Source: G963662905 sp965230045 (GTDB taxonomy: Bacteria; Bacteroidota; Bacteroidia; Bacteroidales; WRLA01). Taken from it: a stretch of DNA of 64,000 bases. Numbering within the stretch: the stretch's first letter is position 1; every line of letters begins with the position of its first letter. Positions 9,648-18,666 of the stretch are shown in pieces. Under the pieces are notes generated by a model that was not told where the DNA came from, made no database searches, and was given only the letters and a program-made list of their open reading frames with translations. The stretch covers positions 3,286,001-3,350,000 of the forward strand of contig OZ245940.1 in assembly GCA_965230045.1 (NCBI GenBank). Reading direction: 5' to 3'. The position numbers and the translations under genes were made by a program.

Positions 9648-9655
9648 CAAATATA
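9648..9655 (-). promoter_or_regulatory. Candidate -7 box TATATTTG for the 408-aa gene
   Basis: On the minus strand TATATTTG matches the Bacteroidota -7 consensus TAnnTTTG, 23 bp before the ATG at 9625. A short inverted repeat, AGAGA-TATACG-TCTCT, lies just upstream of it. No clear -33 TTTG was seen. Confidence 0.5.
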
Positions 9656-9743
9656 GCGAAAAAGAGAGATATACGTCTCTTATATAAAAATTTAACCACT
9701 GGTTTTTCACCCCCATCTATCCTGCTATGTTTATAACGGTCAT

Positions 9744-9771
9744 AAAAAAAGCCCCCAAAACAGGGAGCTTT
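9744..9771 (-). terminator. Rho-independent terminator of serC
   Basis: Read on the minus strand: stem AGCTCCC / GGGGGCT (one G-T pair), loop TGTTTT, followed directly by seven T. It lies 27 bp after the serC stop. Confidence 0.8.
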
Positions 9772-9797
9772 TCATTTTATACAATTAAATGAAAATC

Positions 9798-10877
9798 TTA
9801 TGCGTTTTTCACTTCGTATTCTTTCATTGCAGCGATGAGCGCATCAACGTCTTCCATATCGCAGGCATTGTAAGTAGAAGCACGGAAACCACCAACAGAG
9901 CGGTGACCTTTAATGCCCATGATGTTGCGTTCTGCCGCAAATTTGATGAAATCAGCTTCTTTTTCTTTGTAAGCTTCTTCCATAACAAAGCAGATGTTCA
10001 TAATGGAGCGGTCTTCTTTAGCAACAGTACCAACAAACATTTTGCTTTCGTCGATAGCATTATACAGTTTGCCGGCTTTTTCGAGATTGAATTTCTCCAT
10101 TTCTACCAGTCCGCCAAAGTCTTTGATCCACTTAAGTGTTTCGTTTACAACGAAAATAGGTGTTACAGGAGGCGTATTGAACATGCTGCCTTTATCAATA
10201 TGTGTAGCGTATTTCAGCATTGTTGGGATGGGACGGTCGGCTACTTTTTCGATCATATCGTTGCGGATAATAACGAAAGTAACACCGGCAGGACCCAGGT
10301 TTTTCTGTGCACCCCCATAAATCATGGCATATTTTGCCACATCTACCGGGCGGCTCATAATATCCGATGACATATCGGCGATCAGAGGCACTTTGCAATC
10401 AAAATCGGTACGGATTTCGCTTCCGGCAATAGTGTTGTTGGTTGTAATGTGGAAATAATCAGCATCCGTAGGGACTTCGTATCCTTTCGGGATATAGCTG
10501 AAGTTTTTATCTTCTGAAGAAGCAACAACATCTACCTTTTCCTTACCCCAAAGCTGTGCTTCCTTGATGGCTTTTTTCGACCATGTACCAGTATTCAGGT
10601 AAGCCGCTTTTGTTTTGAGGAAGTTATAAGGAATCATAGCAAATTGTGTGCTGGCACCACCACCGAGGAATAAAACAGAATATCCTTCAGGAATTCCCAG
10701 CAATTCTTTCATCAAAGAATCTGCCTGATCGATCACCGCCTGAAAATCCTTGCTGCGGTGCGATACTTCCATAATGGAAACACCCAGTCCATTCAAATCG
10801 AGTACTGCTTTTGCAGTGTTTTCGAGTGCGGGCATAGCGAGTTTACAAGGGCCGGCATTGAAGATATGCTTTCTCAT
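9798..10877 (-). CDS. serC: Phosphoserine aminotransferase SerC
   Basis: Converts 3-phosphohydroxypyruvate and glutamate to phosphoserine and 2-oxoglutarate, the second step of serine synthesis; the enzyme also serves pyridoxine synthesis in some bacteria. The protein begins MRKHIFNAGPCKLAMPALE, has EVSHRSKDF and FLGGGASTQFAMIP (phosphate and cofactor binding), and GGAQKNLGPAGVTF with the PLP-binding lysine; GHRSVGGFRASTYNA lies near the end. Length 359 aa is typical of SerC. It is monocistronic as far as can be seen, with its own promoter and terminator; serA is not adjacent. The start ATG at 10877 gives the standard N-terminus. Confidence 0.96.
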   Translation of the reverse strand: MRKHIFNAGPCKLAMPALENTAKAVLDLNGLGVSIMEVSHRSKDFQAVIDQADSLMKELLGIPEGYSVLFLGGGASTQFAMIPYNFLKTKAAYLNTGTWSKKAIKEAQLWGKEKVDVVASSEDKNFSYIPKGYEVPTDADYFHITTNNTIAGSEIRTDFDCKVPLIADMSSDIMSRPVDVAKYAMIYGGAQKNLGPAGVTFVIIRNDMIEKVADRPIPTMLKYATHIDKGSMFNTPPVTPIFVVNETLKWIKDFGGLVEMEKFNLEKAGKLYNAIDESKMFVGTVAKEDRSIMNICFVMEEAYKEKEADFIKFAAERNIMGIKGHRSVGGFRASTYNACDMEDVDALIAAMKEYEVKNA

Positions 10878-10933
10878 AATTATTTGTATTTAAACTGTTT
10901 AAAAATAAGTTATTAGCTTTATAAGTTTGCCAA

Positions 10934-10941
10934 CAAAGTTA
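10934..10941 (-). promoter_or_regulatory. Candidate -7 box TAACTTTG of serC
   Basis: TAACTTTG on the minus strand fits TAnnTTTG and lies 57 bp upstream of the serC start. The -33 element is weak. Confidence 0.45.
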
Positions 10942-11049
10942 TAACAATTTGGTATAAAGCAGGGCTTTTTCACAAAAGAATAAATTAGCTTAACAAAAGC
11001 GGCCAAAAGAAAGACCGCAAATGAATTTGTAGCTCCAAACAAATAGTTA

Positions 11050-11057
11050 TAAATTTG
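11050..11057 (+). promoter_or_regulatory. Candidate -7 box TAAATTTG for MscS-like gene
   Basis: TAAATTTG lies 18 bp before the ATG at 11076, giving a very short leader. It fits the TAnnTTTG consensus. Confidence 0.45.
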
Positions 11058-11075
11058 TGCTGACAAAATTTGCAC

Positions 11076-12344
11076 ATGAAATACATCAACACAACCTTAA
11101 TGGAATGGCTTCAATCGATCGGATTAAGCGCTGAAACCAGTAAAACCACACTCGATTTTATGTGGTTTACCATACTGATTGTCCTTGCTTTAATAAGTTT
11201 TTATATCACAAGGCGCGTATTGCTTGAAGCTGCGAAGCAATGGGTCAAAAACAGCAAAACGAATTGGGACGATGTACTGGTAAAGCACCGTTTTTTCCGC
11301 AAGCTTTCACTTGCAGTACCGGTCATCATCATCAATTATATCACACCTTATGTGCTGGAGGATTATCCGCTGTTCACGAAATTCATCCAGACGGTATGTA
11401 ATATCTACATCATTTTTGTGATGATTTTTGTGCTCAACAGTTTTTTCAGGGCGGTTGAAGAGATATACAACAGCACAAAAATGGCACGGCGCCGTCCGAT
11501 TAAAAGCTATTTGCAGGTTGTACAAATTGTCATTTATATTATAGCGGGAATTATCATCATCAGCTCGCTGCTCGATAAATCGCCAACGGTATTGCTTGGA
11601 GGTTTAGGTGCAATGTCGGCTGTGCTGATGTTGGTATTCAAAGACAGCATCCTGGGCTTTGTTGGCGGGCTGCAACTTTCGGCCAATAAAATGGTTTTGC
11701 CCGGCGACTGGATCAGTATGCCTCAATTTGGCGCCGATGGTGTGGTACAGGAAATCACCCTGGTAACCGTGAAAGTACAAAACTGGGACAAAACCATTAC
11801 CACCATCCCGACTTACAACCTCATCACCGATCCTGTGACCAACTGGCGCGGTATGGAGGAATCCGGTGGCCGCCGCATCAAGCGATCTTTGATGATTGAT
11901 ATGCAAAGCATTAAATTCTGCACTCCTGAAATGTTGCAAAAATTCGGATCATTTCATCTGCTTAAATCTTATATCACTGATAAAGAAGAAGAAATAAAAA
12001 AATTCAACGAAACGCACAAGCTTGACGACAATACCGTTTATAATGGCCGCAGGCAAACAAACATTGGCGTGTTTCGGGCATATCTGGAAAAATACCTGCG
12101 CAACCGCCAGGACATCCATCAGGATATGACATTTTTGGTGCGCCAGCTGCAACCTACCGAAAAAGGGCTTCCCATGGAAATTTATGTTTTCAGCAAAATA
12201 CAGGCATGGGCAGAGTACGAAGCCATTCAGGCAGATATTTTCGATCATATTTTGGCCATTTTACCCGAATTTGAGCTCTCGGTTTATCAATATCCTACGG
12301 GAAAAGACCTGGCAGGAGTAGGGAAAGTTTTGGGAGCTGAATAA
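11076..12344 (+). CDS. YbdG-like mechanosensitive channel (MscS superfamily)
   Basis: Inner-membrane tension-gated channel of the MscS superfamily. About five hydrophobic segments occupy residues 25-190; the pore helix region reads GGLGAMSAVLMLVFKDSILG, and GDWISMPQFGADGVVQEI starts the cytoplasmic beta domain. The stretches TVKVQNWDKTITTIPTYNL and NWRGMEESGGRRIKRS are hallmarks of the E. coli YbdG branch (miniconductance channels), not of MscS itself. Length 422 aa matches YbdG. A TTG start 6 bp earlier is possible, but the ATG at 11076 is preferred. It is monocistronic, and a second, shorter MscS channel lies at 59355-60212. Confidence 0.92.
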   Translation: MKYINTTLMEWLQSIGLSAETSKTTLDFMWFTILIVLALISFYITRRVLLEAAKQWVKNSKTNWDDVLVKHRFFRKLSLAVPVIIINYITPYVLEDYPLFTKFIQTVCNIYIIFVMIFVLNSFFRAVEEIYNSTKMARRRPIKSYLQVVQIVIYIIAGIIIISSLLDKSPTVLLGGLGAMSAVLMLVFKDSILGFVGGLQLSANKMVLPGDWISMPQFGADGVVQEITLVTVKVQNWDKTITTIPTYNLITDPVTNWRGMEESGGRRIKRSLMIDMQSIKFCTPEMLQKFGSFHLLKSYITDKEEEIKKFNETHKLDDNTVYNGRRQTNIGVFRAYLEKYLRNRQDIHQDMTFLVRQLQPTEKGLPMEIYVFSKIQAWAEYEAIQADIFDHILAILPEFELSVYQYPTGKDLAGVGKVLGAE

Positions 12345-12385
12345 TGGTTAATTGATAATGGTTAATGGTCAATGGTTAATGGTTT
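12341..12385. repeat. AATGGTTAAT tandem-like simple repeat
   Basis: Four imperfect copies of AATGGTTAAT or AATGGTCAAT follow directly after the MscS-like stop codon (12342-12344). It is probably a slippage-prone simple repeat. Confidence 0.6.
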
Positions 12386-12443
12386 GTCCGATCCTAAAAT
12401 AGGTTGCCTGTAAGTTGATTTTGGTGGTTTTTGGATGGTTTAC

Positions 12444-12482
12444 GTTGCACCCGTGTTGCAATGGTGTTGCATCATTGTTGCA
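12444..12482. repeat. Four GTTGCA units at exact 11-bp period
   Basis: GTTGCA starts at 12444, 12455, 12466 and 12477, each followed by a different 5-mer. The exact 11-bp spacing puts the motif on one face of the helix. Function unknown. The rest of the 530-bp gap between the MscS-like gene and the thioredoxin gene holds only the promoter at 12790-12819. Confidence 0.6.
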
Positions 12483-12789
12483 ACAGAAATGCTGCCCCTG
12501 CTTTGGTGTATATCATCAATAGCGGTAAAATCCTACAAAAAAACAACAAAATATCCAAATATTTACAATAAATCGAACATCTCTGCCCAAGAGCAGGCTT
12601 TTCCCCTGAAGGGGTTATCGCGCTACCAAGTCCGTACCATCGCTATACCAAGTCTATGTAAAAAATATCGGGACAGCTCTGTGCTTCAGATAAAATTCAG
12701 GCTTTATATGCGCAATATTCAGTAATGAATCAAAAACAAAGCAATACCCTTATGAGGTCATACAATTTCAAAAATTCACCAAACATCTC

Positions 12790-12819
12790 TTGATTTTCCA
12801 GCATAACTTACTATCTTTG
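12790..12819 (+). promoter_or_regulatory. Promoter of TlpA-like lipoprotein gene
   Basis: -7 box TATCTTTG (12812-12819) and -33 TTG (12790-12792) with 19 bp between them, the normal Bacteroidota spacing. The start codon follows 55 bp after the -7 box. Confidence 0.6.
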
Positions 12820-12874
12820 AGGCACAAAACAGCGCCTGCTGTTGATAAAACATTTCTAACCAAATTGAAACAAA

Positions 12875-14107
12875 ATGAAAAAGTGTATCCTTTTTGCAGT
12901 TTTTGCTGCTATTGTGCTCGCTTCATGCACACACAATGATCCAAACCTGGTAAGCATATCAGGAACCATCATCAATCCTTTAAATGACAACGCCTCCTTC
13001 CGCCTCAAAGACACAACTTATACTGCCAGCCTGCTGGATGACGGAAGCTTTCAAATCAGTTTTCCGGTTGATTCGGCAACTTATTTGCAGTTTATGCACG
13101 GAGAAGAAGTCAGTTCCATGTATGTGCATCCGGGCGAAACAATCACAATGAGCATTGATCCTCAAGAGTTTGATGAAACCGTTAGCTGGACAGGCAGTCC
13201 CGGAAGCTCTTATCTGGCGAAAAAATATCTAATCCGGGAAGATTTCGACTTTTGGGGAGAACCATTTTACATGAAAAGCCCCAATGAATATGCAGCTTAT
13301 ATTGGTGCGTACAAAACCAATTTAGCTGAAGAGCTTAAACTGCTTTCTGATAGCGTGTTTATTGAAAACGAATTGGCAGAAGCGGATGAGATGATCGATA
13401 TGTTTGCAGCCCGGCAGGCCCGTATGCAGGAAAATTTCAAAGATTATGGCGATGATGTGCGCATGTATCTTTTTAAAAGCTCTGAAGCCAGCAGAAATTA
13501 TGATTTCTATGGAGCTGTGGCTACAAAAGACTCGACACATTTTTTTGCAATGCTGGATGATTTTTCATCAGAAATGAATGCTTTGGCCGAAACCGTGGAA
13601 GATCAGGAATTTGTCGATAAAGCAAGAAATAACATTGAAAGACAAGTTGATAACTGGAAAGAAAAGAAGCGCGCAACCGACAATGTCCCAAAAGAAGGTG
13701 AAGACGCCATCGATTTTACATATTCCGATAAAGATGGCAACGAAATCTCATTGTCTGATTTTAATGGCAAACTCGTGTATGTTGATACCTGGGCAAGCTG
13801 GTGCGGCCCATGCGTGGCGGAAATACCTGCCCTCAAGCAACTTGAAGAAGATTATCATGACAAGGATATCGTTTTTATGAGTGTATCCGTGGACAATAAA
13901 AAAGACGATTGGCTCAGGATGATGGAAGAAAAGCAGCTCGATGGCATTCAACTGTGGGCCGATGGTTGGAGCCAGATTACCAAAGACTATGCGATTTTCG
14001 GTATTCCGCGCTTTATGCTATTTTCTGCCGACGGCAAGGTAATCAGCACCGATGCGCCCCGCCCCTCCTCTACCGATATCCGCGATTTGATTGACAAAAA
14101 CCTTTAA
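12875..14107 (+). CDS. TlpA-family thioredoxin-like lipoprotein with N-terminal DUF4369-type domain
   Basis: Periplasm-facing thiol-disulfide oxidoreductase. The signal sequence ends VLASC (SPII lipobox, Cys18). Residues about 25-250 form a beta-rich and then helical region like the DUF4369 N-terminal part common in Bacteroidota TlpA proteins. The C-terminal thioredoxin fold (about 275-410) has the active site WASWCGPCVAEIP and the cis-proline segment FGIPRFMLF. Such proteins reduce disulfides or act in cytochrome c maturation and redox repair; the client is unknown. The gene stands alone with its own promoter and a strong terminator. Length 410 aa is usual for this group. Confidence 0.88.
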   Translation: MKKCILFAVFAAIVLASCTHNDPNLVSISGTIINPLNDNASFRLKDTTYTASLLDDGSFQISFPVDSATYLQFMHGEEVSSMYVHPGETITMSIDPQEFDETVSWTGSPGSSYLAKKYLIREDFDFWGEPFYMKSPNEYAAYIGAYKTNLAEELKLLSDSVFIENELAEADEMIDMFAARQARMQENFKDYGDDVRMYLFKSSEASRNYDFYGAVATKDSTHFFAMLDDFSSEMNALAETVEDQEFVDKARNNIERQVDNWKEKKRATDNVPKEGEDAIDFTYSDKDGNEISLSDFNGKLVYVDTWASWCGPCVAEIPALKQLEEDYHDKDIVFMSVSVDNKKDDWLRMMEEKQLDGIQLWADGWSQITKDYAIFGIPRFMLFSADGKVISTDAPRPSSTDIRDLIDKNL

Positions 14108-14157
14108 ATCCGGCTGCGTCCCGGAAGTTGGGCTGCAAGCCTAGAAACAACAAAATT

Positions 14158-14192
14158 CATCGGATGAATCGGTTTTCATCCGATGTTTTTTT
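14158..14192 (+). terminator. Rho-independent terminator after TlpA-like gene
   Basis: Stem CATCGGATGAA / TTCATCCGATG (11 bp), short loop, then seven T. The remaining bases to ppdK hold the promoter below and nothing else recognised. Confidence 0.85.
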
Positions 14193-14453
14193 AAAAAAGG
14201 AATCAGATCACCGGCTTCTTGTCCCAAACCGGTTTGCTAAAACGTACAGTTTCAAAACCAAGAAATGCCGGGATGGTTTTTCAAGGTACTCTGCTTTACA
14301 CCAAAAAACGAATATTTATCACAGCTAACTGATAAAAATCCATTTCCGGCGAAAAAGGACATCCGGCCTAATGCAAAAACAATCCTATAACAAATTGATA
14401 AACAACATCATAAAACTTTAACAAAGAATTAAACCTACTCCGTATTTTTTTGT

Positions 14454-14514
14454 TAAATTTGCACGTTTATTACAACGCTCATAATAATCCATATTTATAT
14501 AACTAAAAAAGGAG
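14454..14514 (+). promoter_or_regulatory. ppdK -7 box and Shine-Dalgarno
   Basis: TAAATTTG (14454-14461) fits the Bacteroidota -7 consensus. AAAAGGAG at about 14507-14514 lies 8 bp before the ATG at 14523; such a strong Shine-Dalgarno is uncommon in this window and suits a highly expressed gene. Confidence 0.6.
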
Positions 14515-14522
14515 AATAATTA

Positions 14523-17258
14523 ATGGCAAATCAAGGAAATGCCGAGAAGTATGTTTATACTTTTGGCGACAAGAAAGCAGAAGGAAATGCAACGATGAAG
14601 AACCTCCTCGGAGGTAAGGGAGCGAACCTTGCTGAGATGAACCTGATTGGTGTTCCGGTTCCTGCCGGTTTTACAATCACTACAGAGGTATGTACCCTCT
14701 ACAATCAAAAAGGTAAGGATGCTGTTGTGGAGCTGATCAAAGCTGATGTGGAAGCAGGTATTGCTGATACAGAAAAAGCGATGAATGCAAAATTCGGCTC
14801 AAAAGGTGAAGCATTCCCTCTCTTACTTTCTGTTCGTTCGGGTGCACGCGTTTCTATGCCGGGTATGATGAACACTGTTCTGAATCTGGGCATGAACGAC
14901 GACGCTGTTAAGATTCTTGCTGAGAAATCAGGTAATGCACAATTTGCATGGGACTCTTACCGCCGTTTCATCCAGATGTACGGTGATGTGGTAATGGGTG
15001 TTGAGGCCGAAAACGGCGGACACGATCCATTCGAAATTGTACTTGATAAAGTGAAGAACGAAAAAGGATATAAGGCCGACAACGAAATGACGCTTGAAGA
15101 CCTTCAGTATGTTGTTGAGCAATTTAAAGAGGTAGTAAAAAAGGCTGCCGGCCAGGATTTCCCAACTGATCCTTACGACCAGCTCTGGGGTGCAATCTGC
15201 GCTGTATTCGATTCATGGAATACCGAGCGCGCCATCCTCTACCGCCGCATGGAACACATTCCTGAGGAATGGGGAACAGCCGTTAACGTTCAGGCCATGG
15301 TTTATGGCAATATGGGCGAAAACTCTGCTACCGGCGTTTGCTTCTCTCGCGATGCTGCTACAGGCGAAGATATTTTCAACGGTGAATACCTCATCAACGC
15401 ACAAGGTGAAGACGTTGTTGCCGGTGTACGTACGCCACAGGAAATCACACTCGAAGGTTCACGCCGCTGGGCTGAGCGCAACGGCACACCTGAAGACGTG
15501 CGCAAAGCAAAATTCCCTTCACTGGAAGAATCGATGCCTGCAATTTATAAAGAACTCGACGATGTTCAGCAGAAACTCGAAGATCATTACAAAGACATGC
15601 AGGACATGGAATTCACCATCCAGGATGGTAAACTCTGGATGCTGCAAACACGTAACGGTAAGCGTACTGCTGCCGCGATGGTGAAAATTGCTGTAGATAT
15701 GATGAACCAGGGTTATTTTGACGAAAAAACTGCCCTGCTCCGTCAGGATCCCAACAAACTCGACGAGCTCCTCCACCCTGTTTTTGATAAAGATGCCATG
15801 GCCAAAGCTAATGTTCTTTCCAAAGGCCTTCCGGCTTCTCCGGGTGCGGCAACAGGTAAAGTTGTTTTCTCTGCTGATGATGCTGAAGAGTGGGCTGCTA
15901 AAGGCGAGAAAGTAATTCTTGTACGTCGCGAAACTTCTCCTGAAGACCTCAAAGGTATGGCTGCTGCCGAAGGTATCCTTACCGAACGTGGCGGTATGAC
16001 ATCGCACGCTGCTGTTGTTGCCCGCGGTATGGGCAAATGCTGTGTTTCTTCTGCTGCCGGCATCACGGTAGATGGCAAGAACTTCACAATCAATGGCAAG
16101 CGAATTGAAGAAGGCGAATATATTTCGCTCAACGGTTCTACCGGTGAAGTTTATGCAGGCGAAGTAGATACCATTACGCCATCACTCGAAGGCAACTTCG
16201 GTAAAATCATGGAAATGGCAGAAAACAACAGCCGCATGTACGTAAGGACAAACGCAGACACTCCTGCTGATGCAGCAACTGCACGCGAATTTGGCGCCAA
16301 GGGTATCGGCCTCTGCCGCACAGAGCATATGTTCTTCGAAGGCGACCGTATCTGGAAAATGCGCGAGATGATCCTGGCAGAAGATGTAGAAGGCCGTAAA
16401 ATTGCCCTCGAAAAACTGCTCCCGATCCAGCGCGAAGACTTCTACGGAATCCTTAAAGCAATGGACGGATTTGGCGTTACCATCCGCCTGCTCGATCCAC
16501 CACTCCATGAGTTTACTCCAAATGACGAAGCATCGCAAAAAGAAATGGCTGAAAAGCTGGGCGTTGATGTATCTGTTGTGAAAGAAAAAGTAGAATCACT
16601 GCACGAATTCAACCCAATGCTTGGTCACCGTGGTTGTCGCTTGGGCAATACCTATCCTGAAATCACTGAAATGCAGGCACGTGCTATTATCGAAGCTGCC
16701 TGCGACCTGAAGAAAGAAGGATTTGATCCAAGACCAGAAATCATGGTTCCGCTGATCGGTACTGTAAAAGAACTGAAAATGCAGGAAGAAATCATCCGCG
16801 CAACTGCCGAGAAAGTATTCGAAGAAAAAGGAATGAAGGTTGATTACCTCGTAGGTACTATGATTGAAATTCCAAGGGCTGCACTTACTGCCAACGAAGT
16901 GGCCGAAGTAGCTGAATTTTTCTCATTCGGTACAAATGACCTCACGCAGATGACTTTCGGTTACTCACGTGATGACGCAGGAAAATTCCTCCCGATCTAT
17001 CTCAATAAAGGCTTACTCGAAAAAGATCCGTTCCAGGCACTTGACCAAACAGGTGTTGGACAATTGGTAGAAATGGCTTGCGAAAAAGGCCGCGCTACAC
17101 GCCCCAATATTAAGCTGGGTATCTGCGGTGAGCACGGTGGTGAGCCAAGCTCTGTTGAGTTCTGCCACAGGACCGGCCTCGATTATGTAAGCTGCTCTCC
17201 ATTCCGCGTGCCTATTGCACGTTTGGCTGCAGCGCAGGCTACAATCCGCAAAAAATAG
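14523..17258 (+). CDS. ppdK: Pyruvate, phosphate dikinase
   Basis: Interconverts pyruvate + ATP + phosphate and PEP + AMP + diphosphate in the cytoplasm, working in glycolysis or gluconeogenesis. The 911-aa length is standard. Domain order: N-terminal ATP-grasp (LLGGKGANLAEM, SVRSGARVSMPGMMNTVLNL), central phosphohistidine domain with catalytic His495 in GGMTSHAAVVARG, and C-terminal PEP/pyruvate barrel (GIGLCRTEHMFF, GTNDLTQMTFG, and the catalytic Cys in GICGEHGG). It has a strong Shine-Dalgarno, uses preferred codons and is flanked by terminators, consistent with a highly expressed single-gene unit. Confidence 0.98.
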   Translation: MANQGNAEKYVYTFGDKKAEGNATMKNLLGGKGANLAEMNLIGVPVPAGFTITTEVCTLYNQKGKDAVVELIKADVEAGIADTEKAMNAKFGSKGEAFPLLLSVRSGARVSMPGMMNTVLNLGMNDDAVKILAEKSGNAQFAWDSYRRFIQMYGDVVMGVEAENGGHDPFEIVLDKVKNEKGYKADNEMTLEDLQYVVEQFKEVVKKAAGQDFPTDPYDQLWGAICAVFDSWNTERAILYRRMEHIPEEWGTAVNVQAMVYGNMGENSATGVCFSRDAATGEDIFNGEYLINAQGEDVVAGVRTPQEITLEGSRRWAERNGTPEDVRKAKFPSLEESMPAIYKELDDVQQKLEDHYKDMQDMEFTIQDGKLWMLQTRNGKRTAAAMVKIAVDMMNQGYFDEKTALLRQDPNKLDELLHPVFDKDAMAKANVLSKGLPASPGAATGKVVFSADDAEEWAAKGEKVILVRRETSPEDLKGMAAAEGILTERGGMTSHAAVVARGMGKCCVSSAAGITVDGKNFTINGKRIEEGEYISLNGSTGEVYAGEVDTITPSLEGNFGKIMEMAENNSRMYVRTNADTPADAATAREFGAKGIGLCRTEHMFFEGDRIWKMREMILAEDVEGRKIALEKLLPIQREDFYGILKAMDGFGVTIRLLDPPLHEFTPNDEASQKEMAEKLGVDVSVVKEKVESLHEFNPMLGHRGCRLGNTYPEITEMQARAIIEAACDLKKEGFDPRPEIMVPLIGTVKELKMQEEIIRATAEKVFEEKGMKVDYLVGTMIEIPRAALTANEVAEVAEFFSFGTNDLTQMTFGYSRDDAGKFLPIYLNKGLLEKDPFQALDQTGVGQLVEMACEKGRATRPNIKLGICGEHGGEPSSVEFCHRTGLDYVSCSPFRVPIARLAAAQATIRKK

Positions 17259-17288
17259 AAATCTTAAAATAAGATTTTTCATAAAAAC

Positions 17289-17316
17289 AAAAACCGCCTC
17301 TTGGGGCGGTTTTTTT
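17289..17316 (+). terminator. Rho-independent terminator of ppdK
   Basis: Stem AAACCGCC / GGCGGTTT with loop TCTTGG followed by a T-run, 33 bp after the stop codon. Confidence 0.88.
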
Positions 17317-17419
17317 GTTTGGGCAACTTGGCCCGATGTAACGGAGCAGGCAATGAAACTTAGCTTGTCTTGCGCCGGCGGCAAGCTATGCTCTATGAAC
17401 CAGTGTTGTTTTTCGCTGT

Positions 17420-18612
17420 TTATTCGTCCAGCTCCTTACTATCATTCATGCTTTTATGTCCGAGTTCTTTTGCATTTAAGGGTGAAACAACGCTCTTTCC
17501 CGTCTTTTCTTCAATTTCTTTTCTTGTATTTCCTGCAATCGTACCGCCTTGATTAGCTATTTCCTTGTTTTCTAAAAATGTACCTGGCTTCTTTTCTTTT
17601 GAGGTTCTACACGGAATTTCGTGGAAAGAAATTAGAATGCTATTTCAAACAGATTCCTCCAAAGTTTCCTCATACTTCGGAAACTTTGTCGGAATGACGC
17701 ATTTTTATGGAGTCAGGAGGCAAATGCGGCGAGGACACAATAGTATATTATAAAGATGTCCTCGCCGCATTTGCCTTAAACGCATAATAAACAGCGTCAT
17801 TCCGACCGGAACAAAGCCAAACGAAGTGATTAAGGCTTTGTGAAGGGAGGAATCTGTTAGGGATCAATGGTTTAATAATAAATATCTGTATATTATTTTC
17901 AAACATTATTGTTACCCACGAAATTCTTAGTAGAACCTCTTTTGAAATTTCTGTTGTTGTAGCTTCAGCAAGCATATTCAAGACTAATTCCAAGTTAGTC
18001 ATATTGTCCCTTAAATTTTCCCTTTTCAAATCTTTAAGTTTTTTGTATTCCCTTGTAGTTTAGCCAGCCCAAGCTTTTGTTATCTCATCGGTTAATAAGG
18101 CATATTCTAATCCTTTTTTTTACTCCCCGCAATTCCCATTCGTCCGTTAATTCCTTACGAACTTCTATGCTTTTCAATCGTTGATTTATCCAATTTGCAG
18201 AATACCCTTTTTTCAAATAGGTTTCCATTGCTCGGTCAAAAGCTTTTTCCGGATCTTCTGTTTCCTCAATTCTTTCATAACCAACCTTCGCCAACCAAAT
18301 TTTAAATGGTTCTGCTTTAGGAGAAGGAATGGACTGAATCAATCGCAATAATTGCTCTGTATCAGCAACATCTGTCATTCTCATTTTTCCATCAATGGCT
18401 TGCATTTTCAAACGGCTACAATTTGTAGCCACTTCACTACCTTCCTTTTTTAACCTGGCTTTCAATACACTCCAATATTTCCTGGGATTTTCACTTCCTG
18501 ATAAAACCCCAATTACGTCTATTATTGAGAAATACCATTTTTCCTGGTCAGTATCCCATGCAACACGAACTCTTTGGTCTTGAAATAATTTTATTGCGGA
18601 TTCTTTTGTCAT
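17420..18612 (-). pseudogene. BRO-N family gene, broken by frameshift, stop codon and type A insertion
   Basis: The N-terminal part (18612 to about 18100) has the BRO-N fold (VRVAWDTDQEKWYFSIIDV, SENPRKYWSVLKARLKKEG), known from phage antirepressors and DinD-like proteins. After WELRGVKK an extra A in an A7 tract shifts the frame, and a TAA follows in the restored frame (about 18060). The frame goes on as LKRENLRDNMTNLELVLNML to TTEISK, where the type A element (17603-17937) interrupts it. Beyond the element it resumes as KKPGTFLENKEIANQGGTIA and ends ELDE-stop at 17420. Removing the element, one 8-bp duplication and the extra base gives 283 codons, the usual size. DNA-related phage or stress role by family only; this copy must be dead. 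Confidence 0.85.
17603..17937. mobile_element. Type A non-autonomous element, copy 2 (inside BRO-N gene)
   Basis: 335 bp. Ends GGTTCTACACGGAATTTCGT and ACGAAATTCTTAGTAGAACC, flanked by the exact 8-bp duplication TCTTTTGA (17595-17602 and 17938-17945). Interior: CAGATTCCTCC / GGAGGAATCTG, CGGAATGACGC / GCGTCATTCCG, and a long core stem CAAATGCGGCGAGGAC with its complement. No reading frame of its own. Confidence 0.9.
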
Positions 18613-18666
18613 ACTATCCTATCCTATTTCAGTTATAATTCCAAAGATACACAATCTTCAACTTAG

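Noticed and set aside
12341..12385. CRISPR-like array from repeated AATGGTTAAT
   Set aside because: The units are 10 bp, imperfect and without spacers; a simple repeat explains it.
12435..12725. Open frame of 96 codons between the MscS-like and TlpA genes
   Set aside because: It runs through the GTTGCA repeat, has no ribosome-binding site, has composition unlike a protein and resembles no family.
17215..17556. Plus-strand frames after ppdK
   Set aside because: They overlap the ppdK terminator and the antisense of the BRO-N remnant; no coding signal.
17748..18029. Short minus-strand frame of 93 codons near the type A element
   Set aside because: Its first 30 residues are the C-terminal part of the broken BRO-N gene; the rest is translation through the element.
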